Shown: positions 1 to 6,038 of the stretch, piece by piece | Layout of the letters: each line of letters opens with the position of its first letter | Position numbering within the stretch: position 1 is the first letter of the stretch | Assembly: GCA_947475715.1 (NCBI GenBank) | Contig: CANJNY010000008.1 | Span: 1-64,000 of the forward strand | Reading direction: 5' to 3' | Origin: Prolixibacteraceae bacterium | GTDB taxonomy: Bacteria; Bacteroidota; Bacteroidia; Bacteroidales; Prolixibacteraceae | DNA: 64,000 bases | Notes under the pieces: model-generated | Told to the model about the DNA's origin: nothing | Seen by the model: only the letters and a program-made list of their open reading frames with translations | Database searches by the model: none | Made by a program: the position numbers and the translations under genes

Positions 1-49
1 CAAGCACAATTGCCTGCTCAACAATAGTAAAACCCGATTTCTTTCTCAT
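1..49 (-). CDS. N-terminal fragment with prepilin-like leader, cut by the window edge
   Basis: Reading leftwards from an ATG at 49, sixteen codons remain before the window ends. They give a short basic stretch (Arg-Lys-Lys), then Gly-Phe-Thr, a Glu five residues after the putative cleavage point, and the start of a hydrophobic run. That is the arrangement recognised by prepilin peptidase in type IV pilin and pseudopilin precursors. Sixteen residues are too few to exclude chance or a transposase N-terminus (IS3 OrfA proteins also begin with basic residues and Phe-Thr). No clear ribosome binding site or promoter is seen upstream. Confidence 0.25.
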   Translation of the reverse strand, partial: MRKKSGFTIVEQAIVL

Positions 50-301
50 AATCCGAAATTTTATGGTGAATAATTTCGAAGTTTATAAAGAATCGGGTAC
101 TTTTAAATAGCTATCCGCGTAGGCGGATTTAGTTCAACAAAGGCTAAAATCAAGCGGGACCGAAGTGCTAAAATGAAAGGTATTACAACTAATAAACTTT
201 ATTGCAGGTTGATAGCGAAGTGCTCCGAAATACTCGCCAGCTTTTAGCCTCAGCCGTCATAAGCCATTTAAAAATCTACTAGCAACCAAACCTAATTAAC
301 A
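50..301. other. Non-coding spacer with long imperfect inverted repeat
   Basis: No convincing gene is present. The arms GGCTAAAA (142-149) and TTTTAGCC (242-249) could pair around a roughly 90-base interior. Just outside the left arm is GTTCAAC (132-138), which fits the inverse-core consensus RYYYAAC of integron attC sites, but the right side (GTCATAA at 256-262) does not fit the core consensus. The octamer GAAGTGCT occurs twice inside. It may be a decayed cassette recombination site or simply a structured spacer. Confidence 0.3.
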
Positions 302-820
302 ATGAAAAAACTTCTCTTACTCCTTCCAGCATTATTAGTAATAAATGTGTCAGTTAGTCAAACGAATTTTCAGTGGGAGAAAATAGATTCATTGAATAAA
401 TCAAAATCGCAAATTTATTCTGATACAAAGATGTTTATTGCTGAGTCCTGGAAATCAGCAAAAAATGTTATTCAAAATGATGACAAAGAAAGTGGAATGA
501 TTTTAGTCAAAGGTGGTTCATCAAAGAGTTGTATATACTTACTTAACCTGCATAATTTCAGTTTTTCATACACGGTTAAATTCTTTATGAAGGAGAATAA
601 ATTTAGGATTCAAATCGATAATGTTATAATGACTTCTCATACTTGTGCCGGCCACGTTTGGGGTACTATTACACCAATTGATAATTTTGATGGAAATGAA
701 AGCCTATCTGCCAGACTTGGTAATGAGATATTTACAGAATTAAAAGGTGAATTGCAAAGCATTTTTGATAGTTATCTTGAGTACATTAAAAAACCAGCAT
801 CTTCAAATAGTAACTGGTAG
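302..820 (+). CDS. Secreted protein resembling DUF4468 (TBP-like fold) proteins
   Basis: A 172-residue protein with a clear Sec signal peptide (Lys-Lys then a leucine-rich core, cleavage probably after the Val-Ser-Gln region near residue 20). The central part (about 35-125) has the pattern seen in Bacteroidetes DUF4468 proteins: a helix with 'Ala-Glu-Ser-Trp', then 'Val-Ile-Gln', a charged turn, 'Gly-Met-Ile-Leu-Val-Lys-Gly', and alternating beta strands. Two cysteines lie at about 78 and 115. The biochemical role is unknown; export to the periplasm or surface is inferred from the signal peptide. The gene stands alone, is AT-rich, and is followed by an attC-like site, so it reads as a single-gene cassette. 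Confidence 0.7.
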   Translation: MKKLLLLLPALLVINVSVSQTNFQWEKIDSLNKSKSQIYSDTKMFIAESWKSAKNVIQNDDKESGMILVKGGSSKSCIYLLNLHNFSFSYTVKFFMKENKFRIQIDNVIMTSHTCAGHVWGTITPIDNFDGNESLSARLGNEIFTELKGELQSIFDSYLEYIKKPASSNSNW

Positions 821-849
821 ATCATTAATATGAAGAGAATTAAAACGGC

Positions 850-938
850 TTATAACGAGCTTGCAACCACAACAAAATCAACATTGACGCGCTTAGCATA
901 CGTTCGTCGTTGCTGCGGTTGCAAGCGGGGCGTTATTT
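850..938 (+). repeat. attC-like palindromic site (cassette recombination site candidate)
   Basis: The outer arms are TATAACG (851-857) and CGTTATT (931-937), which are inversely related. The inner arms are CTTGCAACC (860-868) and GGTTGCAAG (917-925), which are perfectly complementary. The left spacer is 2 bases and the right spacer 5. This R''-L''...L'-R' architecture, about 90 bases long and lying just after a stop codon, is what integron cassette attC sites look like, although the outer boxes only loosely fit RYYYAAC/GTTRRRY. Confidence 0.5.
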
Positions 939-1012
939 ACAGACACCCTCCATTGTTTTGATAGACCAATTGATAATTTGATAAAATTGATAAATACATA
1001 AACTAAACTGAT

Positions 1013-1432
1013 ATGAATACTGACAGATTTAAAAATGAATATCCAGGACTTTCAACTATCTCTATAGTCTTTAAAGTGATAGGAAATGTTATAATTGTAT
1101 TTTCGGTAATTGGATTAATTTATGGATTATCATTACTTGGTGGATACGGAGATGAGAAAAAAATAGGATTATATTTTATAATCTCATCAATTGCAAGTGG
1201 ATTATTATTTTCTGTTCCATTTTTTGCCTTTGCCGAGTTAATAAAACTATTTGTCAGGATAGAATTTAATACTAGAAAAGATGCAAATAGTGGGATAAAT
1301 ATGGATTCTGATTTTACTGGATACCAACAAAAATCTGTAGATTCTGACAAAACGGAAATATTATACGAAGATTGGCAAAAGGATAATCCTGCTAAGAATA
1401 TAAATGATTATTATGCAACAATTAGAAAATAA
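1013..1432 (+). CDS. Small two-helix membrane protein of unknown function
   Basis: A 139-residue protein. Two hydrophobic segments, about 20-45 and 52-85, predict a hairpin in the inner membrane. The C-terminal 50 residues are polar and charged, ending with Asp- and Lys-rich sequence. I do not recognise the family and no catalytic motif is visible. It is flanked on both sides by palindromic attC-like spacers (850-938 and 1467-1595), consistent with a one-gene cassette. The start ATG at 1013 follows an AT-rich leader with no strong Shine-Dalgarno sequence, as is usual in Bacteroidetes. Confidence 0.6.
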   Translation: MNTDRFKNEYPGLSTISIVFKVIGNVIIVFSVIGLIYGLSLLGGYGDEKKIGLYFIISSIASGLLFSVPFFAFAELIKLFVRIEFNTRKDANSGINMDSDFTGYQQKSVDSDKTEILYEDWQKDNPAKNINDYYATIRK

Positions 1433-1466
1433 TTATGTTAACTTTAAGATTAAAAATAAACAACAC

Positions 1467-1595
1467 ATAACAAGCTATTATAAAATATTGGGGTTTAAGT
1501 GTTATGCCAAGTGCAATTCTCGCTTGCAAATTTTGTAACGGTGGATAAGTTAGCAATCACGAAGACCCCAACGATTTTATAGCCGCAGGCGATAT
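1467..1595 (+). repeat. Degenerate attC-like palindromic spacer
   Basis: Long imperfect inverted repeat: CTATTATAAAAT followed by TTGGGGT on the left pairs with ACCCCAACGATTTTATAG on the right (1565-1582). ATAAC (1467-1471) and GCGATAT-like sequence (about 1589-1595) lie outside the arms, where the simple sites would be. The interior holds further small palindromes. Placement right after the stop of the preceding gene and the size of about 130 bases fit a decayed cassette site. It could also be an unrelated hairpin. Confidence 0.4.
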
Positions 1596-1706
1596 TTTTT
1601 TAAAAGATTCATAAACAATTATCCTTTAAAATTGCAACTTATTAATTTTTTCAATCAGACAGACATTTCAAAGAACAAATTATATTATTAATTTTTAAAT
1701 TTATTT

Positions 1707-2306
1707 ATGAAAAGGATTCTTTTATTTTTTGTGCTTTCAACTTTTATTTCCATACCTTCAATAAATGCTCAAAACAAAGGTTATGAGAAATCAATAGAAA
1801 TCGGCTACTCAGTTGGTGTTGCAAAATATAATAATGACAATATTCATTTATCCATTATAAATGGATACAGGTTTAACAATACTTTGTATGCTGGAATAGG
1901 CGTTGGCGTAGGTTATTCAAATTCATTAGATGGTATTGATATATCTACACTCAGATATACAACTGAGTACAGAACGGATGCCATTCTTTTACCAATATAT
2001 GGCAATATCAAGGCCAATTTAAGCAATGACACGAAAATATCTCCTTTTTTGTCATTAAATATCGGATATACATTTGATGCTAACCAATACCTTAGAGATG
2101 CTCCTGGATTTTTTCTTCAACCAAACTTTGGCGTTGATTTCAAAATTACTGACCAAACTTCTATTTATGGTTTAGTCGGAATTAATTTACAACATTTTGA
2201 ATATACGTATACCCGAAATATTGGATCGACAACATCAGATTGGGAAATTACAACCAAATCAGAAATGTTTAAAGCTATTGATTTAAAAATTGGATTTAAG
2301 TTTTAA
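1707..2306 (+). CDS. Outer-membrane beta-barrel protein (porin-like, OmpA/PorT-type fold)
   Basis: A 199-residue protein with a signal peptide (Lys-Arg, hydrophobic core, cleavage probably after Ser-Ile-Asn-Ala near residue 21). The rest is made of amphipathic beta strands rich in Tyr, Gly and Asn and ends in a strand closing with Phe-Lys-Phe, the C-terminal aromatic signature recognised by the BAM complex. The size fits an eight-stranded barrel. The ligand or role cannot be told from sequence. It is very AT-rich and lies in the island between an attC-like spacer and the SRAP gene; no obvious attC-like site follows it (2307-2448 shows nothing clear). Confidence 0.7.
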   Translation: MKRILLFFVLSTFISIPSINAQNKGYEKSIEIGYSVGVAKYNNDNIHLSIINGYRFNNTLYAGIGVGVGYSNSLDGIDISTLRYTTEYRTDAILLPIYGNIKANLSNDTKISPFLSLNIGYTFDANQYLRDAPGFFLQPNFGVDFKITDQTSIYGLVGINLQHFEYTYTRNIGSTTSDWEITTKSEMFKAIDLKIGFKF

Positions 2307-2448
2307 AGATTATTATTTTACGAAACTGATTTTTAGTTATTAACGAAAATCTTATTTTATTTCAAATAAAAATTAGTTATTAAACCTCAAGATTCAATTC
2401 TATTTCTTTTGATTATATTACAATCGTTAATTTGATTAAAATATAATC

Positions 2449-3252
2449 ATGCCTGAAAAATATCTCCTCGCAAGTGACCTTGAAACAATCGAAACCCGTT
2501 TTAATGTTCGGCTTGATCGTGTATTTGAACCTATTCCAAAAAAATATGGAATCTCCTCCGGCGATAACAGCTATGTGATTACAAGTGAAGATCCCAATAT
2601 TTTGCAACCCCTCCGGTTCGGATTGACCCCCTTTTATGCCACCGATCCGGTTATTATTACTGCTGCCAGGGCAGAAGGGGATAAAAACAGCCGGAATGAT
2701 CCGGAATATAATGGATCAAGAGCCTTATTTCTAAAACCTGAATTCCGTAAACCGATTCTGTCGCAGCGCTGCCTGGTGATGGCCGATGCCTGGTATGGAA
2801 AGTCCGGTACTAATAAACCCTGGCTCTTTTACCTTCAGAAAAAAAACAGGCCACTGGCGATGGCCGGTATCTACGATCACTGGCAAAATCCCAAAACAGG
2901 AGAGATTATTTCGGGATTTTGTGTGATAACCACTGTTGCCAGTGACCTTTTGCGATCTGTCGGGGTAATGCGTATGCCGGTAATTCTCTCCCGGTCTGCT
3001 GAAAAACGGTGGATCAAATCTTCCGCCCCTTTATCCGATCTGCTAAGCCTGCTGCTCCCCTACCCCTCTGATAATCTGAATGGTTATCCGCTGTCCGAAC
3101 TGGCAGATATTCCCGGGTTTAATGATCCGACAATGCTCGATCCCTTGGGTGAACGATTAAGAGCTGAAGCGCATCCCCTAAAGAACTTACATAGACATCG
3201 GGCACACCGGGAGAAGGGAAATTCAGGGATTGCCTGGTTTGATCCAACTTAA
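2449..3252 (+). CDS. SRAP-domain (YedK/HMCES family) protein lacking the catalytic residues
   Basis: A 267-residue protein matching the SRAP fold along its length: an N-terminus of the type Met-X-X-X-Tyr-X-Leu, 'LRFGLTPF', 'ARAE', 'KPEFRKPILSQRCLV', 'PLAMAGIYDHW', and 'VMRMPVIL'. SRAP proteins crosslink to abasic sites in single-stranded DNA through Cys2, helped by Asn, Glu and His. Here residue 2 is Pro, Asn of Asn-Ala-Arg is Ala, Glu of Phe-Tyr-Glu-Trp is Gly, and the His before Arg-Met-Pro is replaced (Gly-Val-Met). Only the Arg survives. An in-frame stop directly upstream fixes the start, so a missed Cys is not the explanation. It is probably a pseudo-enzyme that may still bind DNA. It is clearly more GC-rich than its island neighbours, and part of it is duplicated at 4584-4678. 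Confidence 0.75.
   Translation: MPEKYLLASDLETIETRFNVRLDRVFEPIPKKYGISSGDNSYVITSEDPNILQPLRFGLTPFYATDPVIITAARAEGDKNSRNDPEYNGSRALFLKPEFRKPILSQRCLVMADAWYGKSGTNKPWLFYLQKKNRPLAMAGIYDHWQNPKTGEIISGFCVITTVASDLLRSVGVMRMPVILSRSAEKRWIKSSAPLSDLLSLLLPYPSDNLNGYPLSELADIPGFNDPTMLDPLGERLRAEAHPLKNLHRHRAHREKGNSGIAWFDPT
2805..2899 (+). repeat. 95-bp exact direct repeat, copy 1 (inside the SRAP gene)
   Basis: This segment encodes the SRAP residues from about Thr-Asn-Lys-Pro-Trp to Asn-Pro-Lys-Thr. It is identical base for base to 4584-4678. In this copy the reading frame continues naturally on both sides, so this is the source copy. Confidence 0.95.
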
Positions 3253-3274
3253 TTTGGTTATTCGTTTATTTTTA

Positions 3275-3372
3275 GCCTAAATCCGATGGATAGCGCTCTT
3301 CAAATAATTACTTTTACTATCATCACTCCGGGGCGTTTATCTGGCCTATTCGCCCCATTTGGAACGTTAGGT
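3275..3372 (+). repeat. attC-like site with a perfect core box
   Basis: GTTAGGT at 3366-3372 matches the attC core GTTRRRY exactly. The left end GCCTAAA (3275-3281) is one base off the inverse core RYYYAAC. The inner arms CCGATGG (3283-3289) and CCATTTGG (3355-3362) are imperfect complements. An extra hairpin GGGGCG/CGCCCC (3330-3335 and 3351-3356) lies inside and might also act as a terminator. The site starts 22 bases after the stop of the SRAP gene. Confidence 0.5.
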
Positions 3373-3453
3373 CTGAGTTTATAAGAACTATATAAAAGCT
3401 TGGAGCAATGCAAGAAAACCGAGCAATCAGATGAGATTCTCAATGATTATTAG

Positions 3454-3461
3454 TAAATTTG
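3454..3461 (+). promoter_or_regulatory. Bacteroidetes-type -7 promoter box
   Basis: TAAATTTG fits TAnnTTTG. Transcription would start near 3468, after the ATG at 3466, which supports use of the downstream TTG (3508) as start of the following gene. Confidence 0.5.
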
Positions 3462-3507
3462 TAGCATGACAAAGAAGGTATAACATATTGATATAGAAAT
3501 TGATAAA

Positions 3508-3990
3508 TTGACAAATAGTATCGAGAATGCATTTTCTGGAGATAGTTTTGATACAGAGTTGTTACCTATTTCAAAAGAGGATTTAAGACCAATAAAAAAA
3601 GAAAATGGATGGTCATTTGATTGGAAATATGAGTTTGAGCAACCAGATAGGCAAGTTTACAAATTAACAATAAGAGGTAACCCAAATGTGATTCAAGGAC
3701 TGATTAGTTTTTCGGACGAGAATGACCATCTCTTTATGCATCTGATTGAGAGCGCACCGTTTAATAAGGGGAAAAATAAAATTTATGTTGGAGTAGCAGG
3801 AAACTTAGTTGCGTTTTTGTGCAAAGAATCATGGAGCAGAAAATATGATGGTTTCGTTTCATTTATTTCAAAAACTAGATTGATTGAGCATTACGAAAAG
3901 ACTTTAGGAGCTGTTCATGTTGGTAATCACAAAATGGTGATTTTTCCTAAAGAAGCATTACGATTGATTAAGAAATATTTTAAAATTTGA
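3508..3990 (+). CDS. GNAT-like acetyltransferase fold protein
   Basis: A 160-residue protein. The segment from about 85 to 155 (ESAPFNKGKNK, YVGVAGNLVAFLCKES, GFVSFISKT, LIEHYEKTLGA, and a final helix ALRLIKKYF) has the beta-strand/helix pattern and the 'long-time residents' feel of GNAT N-acetyltransferases, but no clear substrate is indicated. The start is uncertain. TTG at 3508 is the first usable codon, while an in-frame ATG at 3466 is followed after four codons by TAA (3481-3483) and then by in-frame sequence that looks coding. Three bases separate it from the 55-residue gene downstream, so the two are surely co-transcribed. Confidence 0.55.
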   Translation: MTNSIENAFSGDSFDTELLPISKEDLRPIKKENGWSFDWKYEFEQPDRQVYKLTIRGNPNVIQGLISFSDENDHLFMHLIESAPFNKGKNKIYVGVAGNLVAFLCKESWSRKYDGFVSFISKTRLIEHYEKTLGAVHVGNHKMVIFPKEALRLIKKYFKI

Positions 3991-3993
3991 GAT

Positions 3994-4161
3994 ATGGGAT
4001 TAGTTAGAGAACCAGAGGGAGTGGATTTTGTAGTTGACCCAAGACCATTAAAGGATTGGGAGAAAAAGCAAATAAGTGATATAATAGCTCACTACAAAAA
4101 GACTGGAGAGATTAAAAAAATTTCTGCTTCTAAAAAGATTAAAAAAGGGCAGACTGTATAA
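3994..4161 (+). CDS. Small basic protein (55 aa) paired with the GNAT-like gene
   Basis: An ATG at 3994 opens a 55-codon frame ending with TAA at 4159-4161. The protein begins Met-Gly-Leu-Val-Arg-Glu-Pro, has a central Pro-Leu-Lys-Asp-Trp-Glu segment and a predicted helix, and ends in a lysine-rich tail. The 3-base gap to the upstream gene and the similar base use indicate a two-gene unit, possibly a single cassette. Partner or antitoxin-like roles are possible but nothing in the sequence proves one. Confidence 0.55.
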   Translation: MGLVREPEGVDFVVDPRPLKDWEKKQISDIIAHYKKTGEIKKISASKKIKKGQTV

Positions 4162-4346
4162 ATAATGTGCATACGCCCAAAAATGGGTATTAAGAATGGG
4201 ATTTTGAGTGGTTATTTGAGCATTCTACCACGCAATAGGTTCGGTGAATATTGAAATGAAAGTCGTCCGCAATACTCAACGATTTCATACCGCAGACCGT
4301 TGTGCCCCATTGTAGAAGAAATTGTTTACCAATATAAGATTGATAA
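4162..4346. other. Non-coding spacer with scattered inverted repeats
   Basis: No gene supported. CCGTTGTGCC (about 4297-4306) and GCATACG (about 4169-4175) lie near the two ends in the positions of core and inverse core boxes, and short palindromes lie between. It resembles the other island spacers, but the fit to attC is weak. A reading frame on the minus strand across it has no protein-like features. Confidence 0.3.
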
Positions 4347-4764
4347 ATGAAAGAGACTTTTGGGAATAAAATCAGCAATGATTTAAAAGAAAGTCAGATT
4401 AATTGGATTGTTATCATTTTATTTATACCAATTGCTTTCATTACCTATATTTTCCATGAGTTCGGACATTGGATATTTGGAGAACTATTTTGGAATGATA
4501 TGAGAATAGGTTTAAATTATGCATCTCCGAAAGGCAGCTATTTTATTAAAGAATCTCATGCTTTATGGACTGCAACGGGAGTTCGGTACTAATAAACCCT
4601 GGCTCTTTTACCTTCAGAAAAAAAACAGGCCACTGGCGATGGCCGGTATCTACGATCACTGGCAAAATCCCAAAACAGTTATAAAAGATGATTTTGCCTA
4701 TTTTCAAAAAAATGGCTTTGACAAAGTGTTGATAGCTAAGGCAACAGCAGATTTAAAACTTTAA
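4347..4764 (+). pseudogene. Disrupted M50-like membrane metalloprotease gene
   Basis: The intact part (4347-4583, about 79 codons) has one hydrophobic helix ending in His-Glu-Phe-Gly-His-Trp, the HExxH zinc motif placed in a membrane segment as in M50/site-2 proteases. At 4584 the sequence switches to an exact 95-bp copy of the SRAP gene and the original frame stops at 4592. After the copy, 4679-4761 resumes AT-rich, protein-like sequence in another frame, ending at TAA 4764. Deleting the 95 bp does not restore a frame (a stop follows at once), so sequence was replaced, not merely inserted, or the tail belongs to another gene. A functional product is unlikely. Confidence 0.65.
4584..4678 (+). 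repeat. 95-bp exact direct repeat, copy 2 (inside the broken protease gene)
   Basis: Identical to 2805-2899 with an offset of 1779 bases. The left border shares a few extra near-matching bases (AGTC/AGTT before CGG), as expected for a microhomology-guided joint. No terminal inverted repeats or target-site duplication are seen, so this is not an insertion sequence. Confidence 0.95.
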
Positions 4765-4884
4765 AAATAGTTATTGTTATTGTTAAATATCTCTTGAATT
4801 TTCAACTAAAACAGTATAAAAATAATCCAGTTTGGAATCGGACTTTTTCAAAAAGCAGTATAAAAAACAATATAAAAAATACAA

Positions 4885-4917
4885 AAGCCTGTCAATCATC
4901 TGATTAACAGGCTTTTT
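4885..4917 (-). terminator. Intrinsic terminator of the tRNA-Arg gene
   Basis: The stem AGCCTGT ... ACAGGCT is flanked by A-runs on one side and T-runs on the other, so it can work in both directions. It lies directly downstream of the minus-strand tRNA. Confidence 0.7.
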
Positions 4918-4991
4918 GGTGACCCCACCGCGATTCGAACGCGGATCAAAGGAACCGGAATCCTCCATTCTATCCATTTAACTATGGGGCC
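4917..4991 (-). tRNA. tRNA-Arg, anticodon CCG
   Basis: Read on the minus strand from 4991. The acceptor arms GGCCCCA and TGGGGTC pair (one G-T), and the T arm CCGCG/CGCGG encloses TTCGAAT. The anticodon stem GAGGA/TCCTT encloses the loop TTCCGGT, putting CCG at positions 34-36, which reads the arginine codon CGG. The discriminator is A, and a 3' CCA is encoded (4917-4919). It marks the right border of the accessory island. Confidence 0.93.
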
Positions 4992-5146
4992 AATTACCGG
5001 AACAGCTACAAAAGTAGCATTTTTCTTCAAACAGAAAACCATTTTAACCAATTTGCCGTTTTAAACAGTGGATTAAATCTTTAATGTTAATTTTTCGCGC
5101 CCCTCTCTTATTCATGATATTTGTTCGTGTTTTCCCGCTAATTTAG

Positions 5147-5154
5147 TACTTTTG
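5147..5154 (+). promoter_or_regulatory. Bacteroidetes-type -7 promoter box for the HD-domain gene
   Basis: TACTTTTG fits TAnnTTTG, 24 bases before the start codon at 5178. Confidence 0.6.
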
Positions 5155-5177
5155 TATTCGAATCAAGGAAAAATACT

Positions 5178-5948
5178 ATGTTACCCGGTGAATTAATTTT
5201 CTCATTACGCAAAGTTTATCAGGAATTCATAAACACCGTTAAATCTGAAGTTTCCAATTCAGATTCAACTATTGAAAGGACCATTTTTCATATTGAAAAA
5301 GTTGTGGAAAACAGTCTTATCCTTGCTGATTCTCTTGGGTTAAATGATAAAGCTATGGTTGAAATTGCCGCCTTGTTCCATGATATTGGCAGACTATGGA
5401 TTCTTCTTCCTGAAAATTCGGGAATTAACAGGACAGATCATTCACTCTATAGCATTGAATTTTTAAAATCGTGTGCCCCATTTAAGGAGCTGGATGACTC
5501 AGTTCAAGATATAATCAATCAGGTTATTATAAATCACAACAAACCAGATCTGCCCACTAAGGAAAGTGAAATCAATCTGTTCTATATTAAACTATTACGT
5601 GATGCGGATAAACTGGATATCTGGCGGGAAACAAGTGAATATATTACACATAAGTCGGGCAAACCCAATATGGCAATTCGCTTGAATCTTTCTGAAAAAC
5701 AAGTGGTTACTTCTTCATTTTGCAAAGTAATTGTGGAAGGTGGAATTCCGGTTAAAAGTGATTTGATCACATTTAATGATTTTGTTATTTTTCAAATGTC
5801 GTGGATCTTCGACCTCCATTATAAGAAGAGTTTTCAAATAGTCAATCAGAAACAGTATATTCGTCATCTTTACGACTCACTTCCAAAGAATGACAATGTA
5901 ATTGAGATTTACAGGATGATCCGGATTTATATCGAGAACAGGATCTGA
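5178..5948 (+). CDS. HD-domain metal-dependent phosphohydrolase
   Basis: A 256-residue protein. His38, then His68-Asp69 in the HDIGR motif and Asp in 'RDADKLD' (about 137-143) make the metal-binding set of the HD superfamily; a further His pair near 111-113 (NHN) fits HD-GYP-like or nucleotidase relatives. Such proteins hydrolyse nucleotides or phosphate esters; the substrate cannot be told. It is monocistronic with its own promoter and stands between the tRNA and the exonuclease gene. It is cytoplasmic, with no signal peptide or membrane segment. Confidence 0.75.
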   Translation: MLPGELIFSLRKVYQEFINTVKSEVSNSDSTIERTIFHIEKVVENSLILADSLGLNDKAMVEIAALFHDIGRLWILLPENSGINRTDHSLYSIEFLKSCAPFKELDDSVQDIINQVIINHNKPDLPTKESEINLFYIKLLRDADKLDIWRETSEYITHKSGKPNMAIRLNLSEKQVVTSSFCKVIVEGGIPVKSDLITFNDFVIFQMSWIFDLHYKKSFQIVNQKQYIRHLYDSLPKNDNVIEIYRMIRIYIENRI

Positions 5949-6038
5949 AATCAGGTATCCTCAAGTGATAATTTTAATCCAAACGACCTGTATTTTGTAA
6001 TCAGGCTCTCTAATTAACAGCCAAGTTTTGAATCAAGT

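Noticed and set aside
132-262. Fully formed attC site before the first gene
   Set aside because: The left box fits RYYYAAC but the right side lacks a GTTRRRY-like box; kept only as an inverted repeat.
4190-4378. Minus-strand frame of 62 codons
   Set aside because: It crosses the palindromic spacer and the start of the protease remnant, and shows no protein-like pattern.
4519-4764. 81-codon frame joining the SRAP fragment and an unknown tail
   Set aside because: Its middle is the exact 95-bp SRAP copy and its start lies out of frame inside the protease gene; described as part of a pseudogene instead.
1-5000. Prophage, IS element or CRISPR array in the island
   Set aside because: No transposase, integrase, phage structural gene, cas gene or regularly spaced repeat was seen; the only exact repeat is the 95-bp copy.
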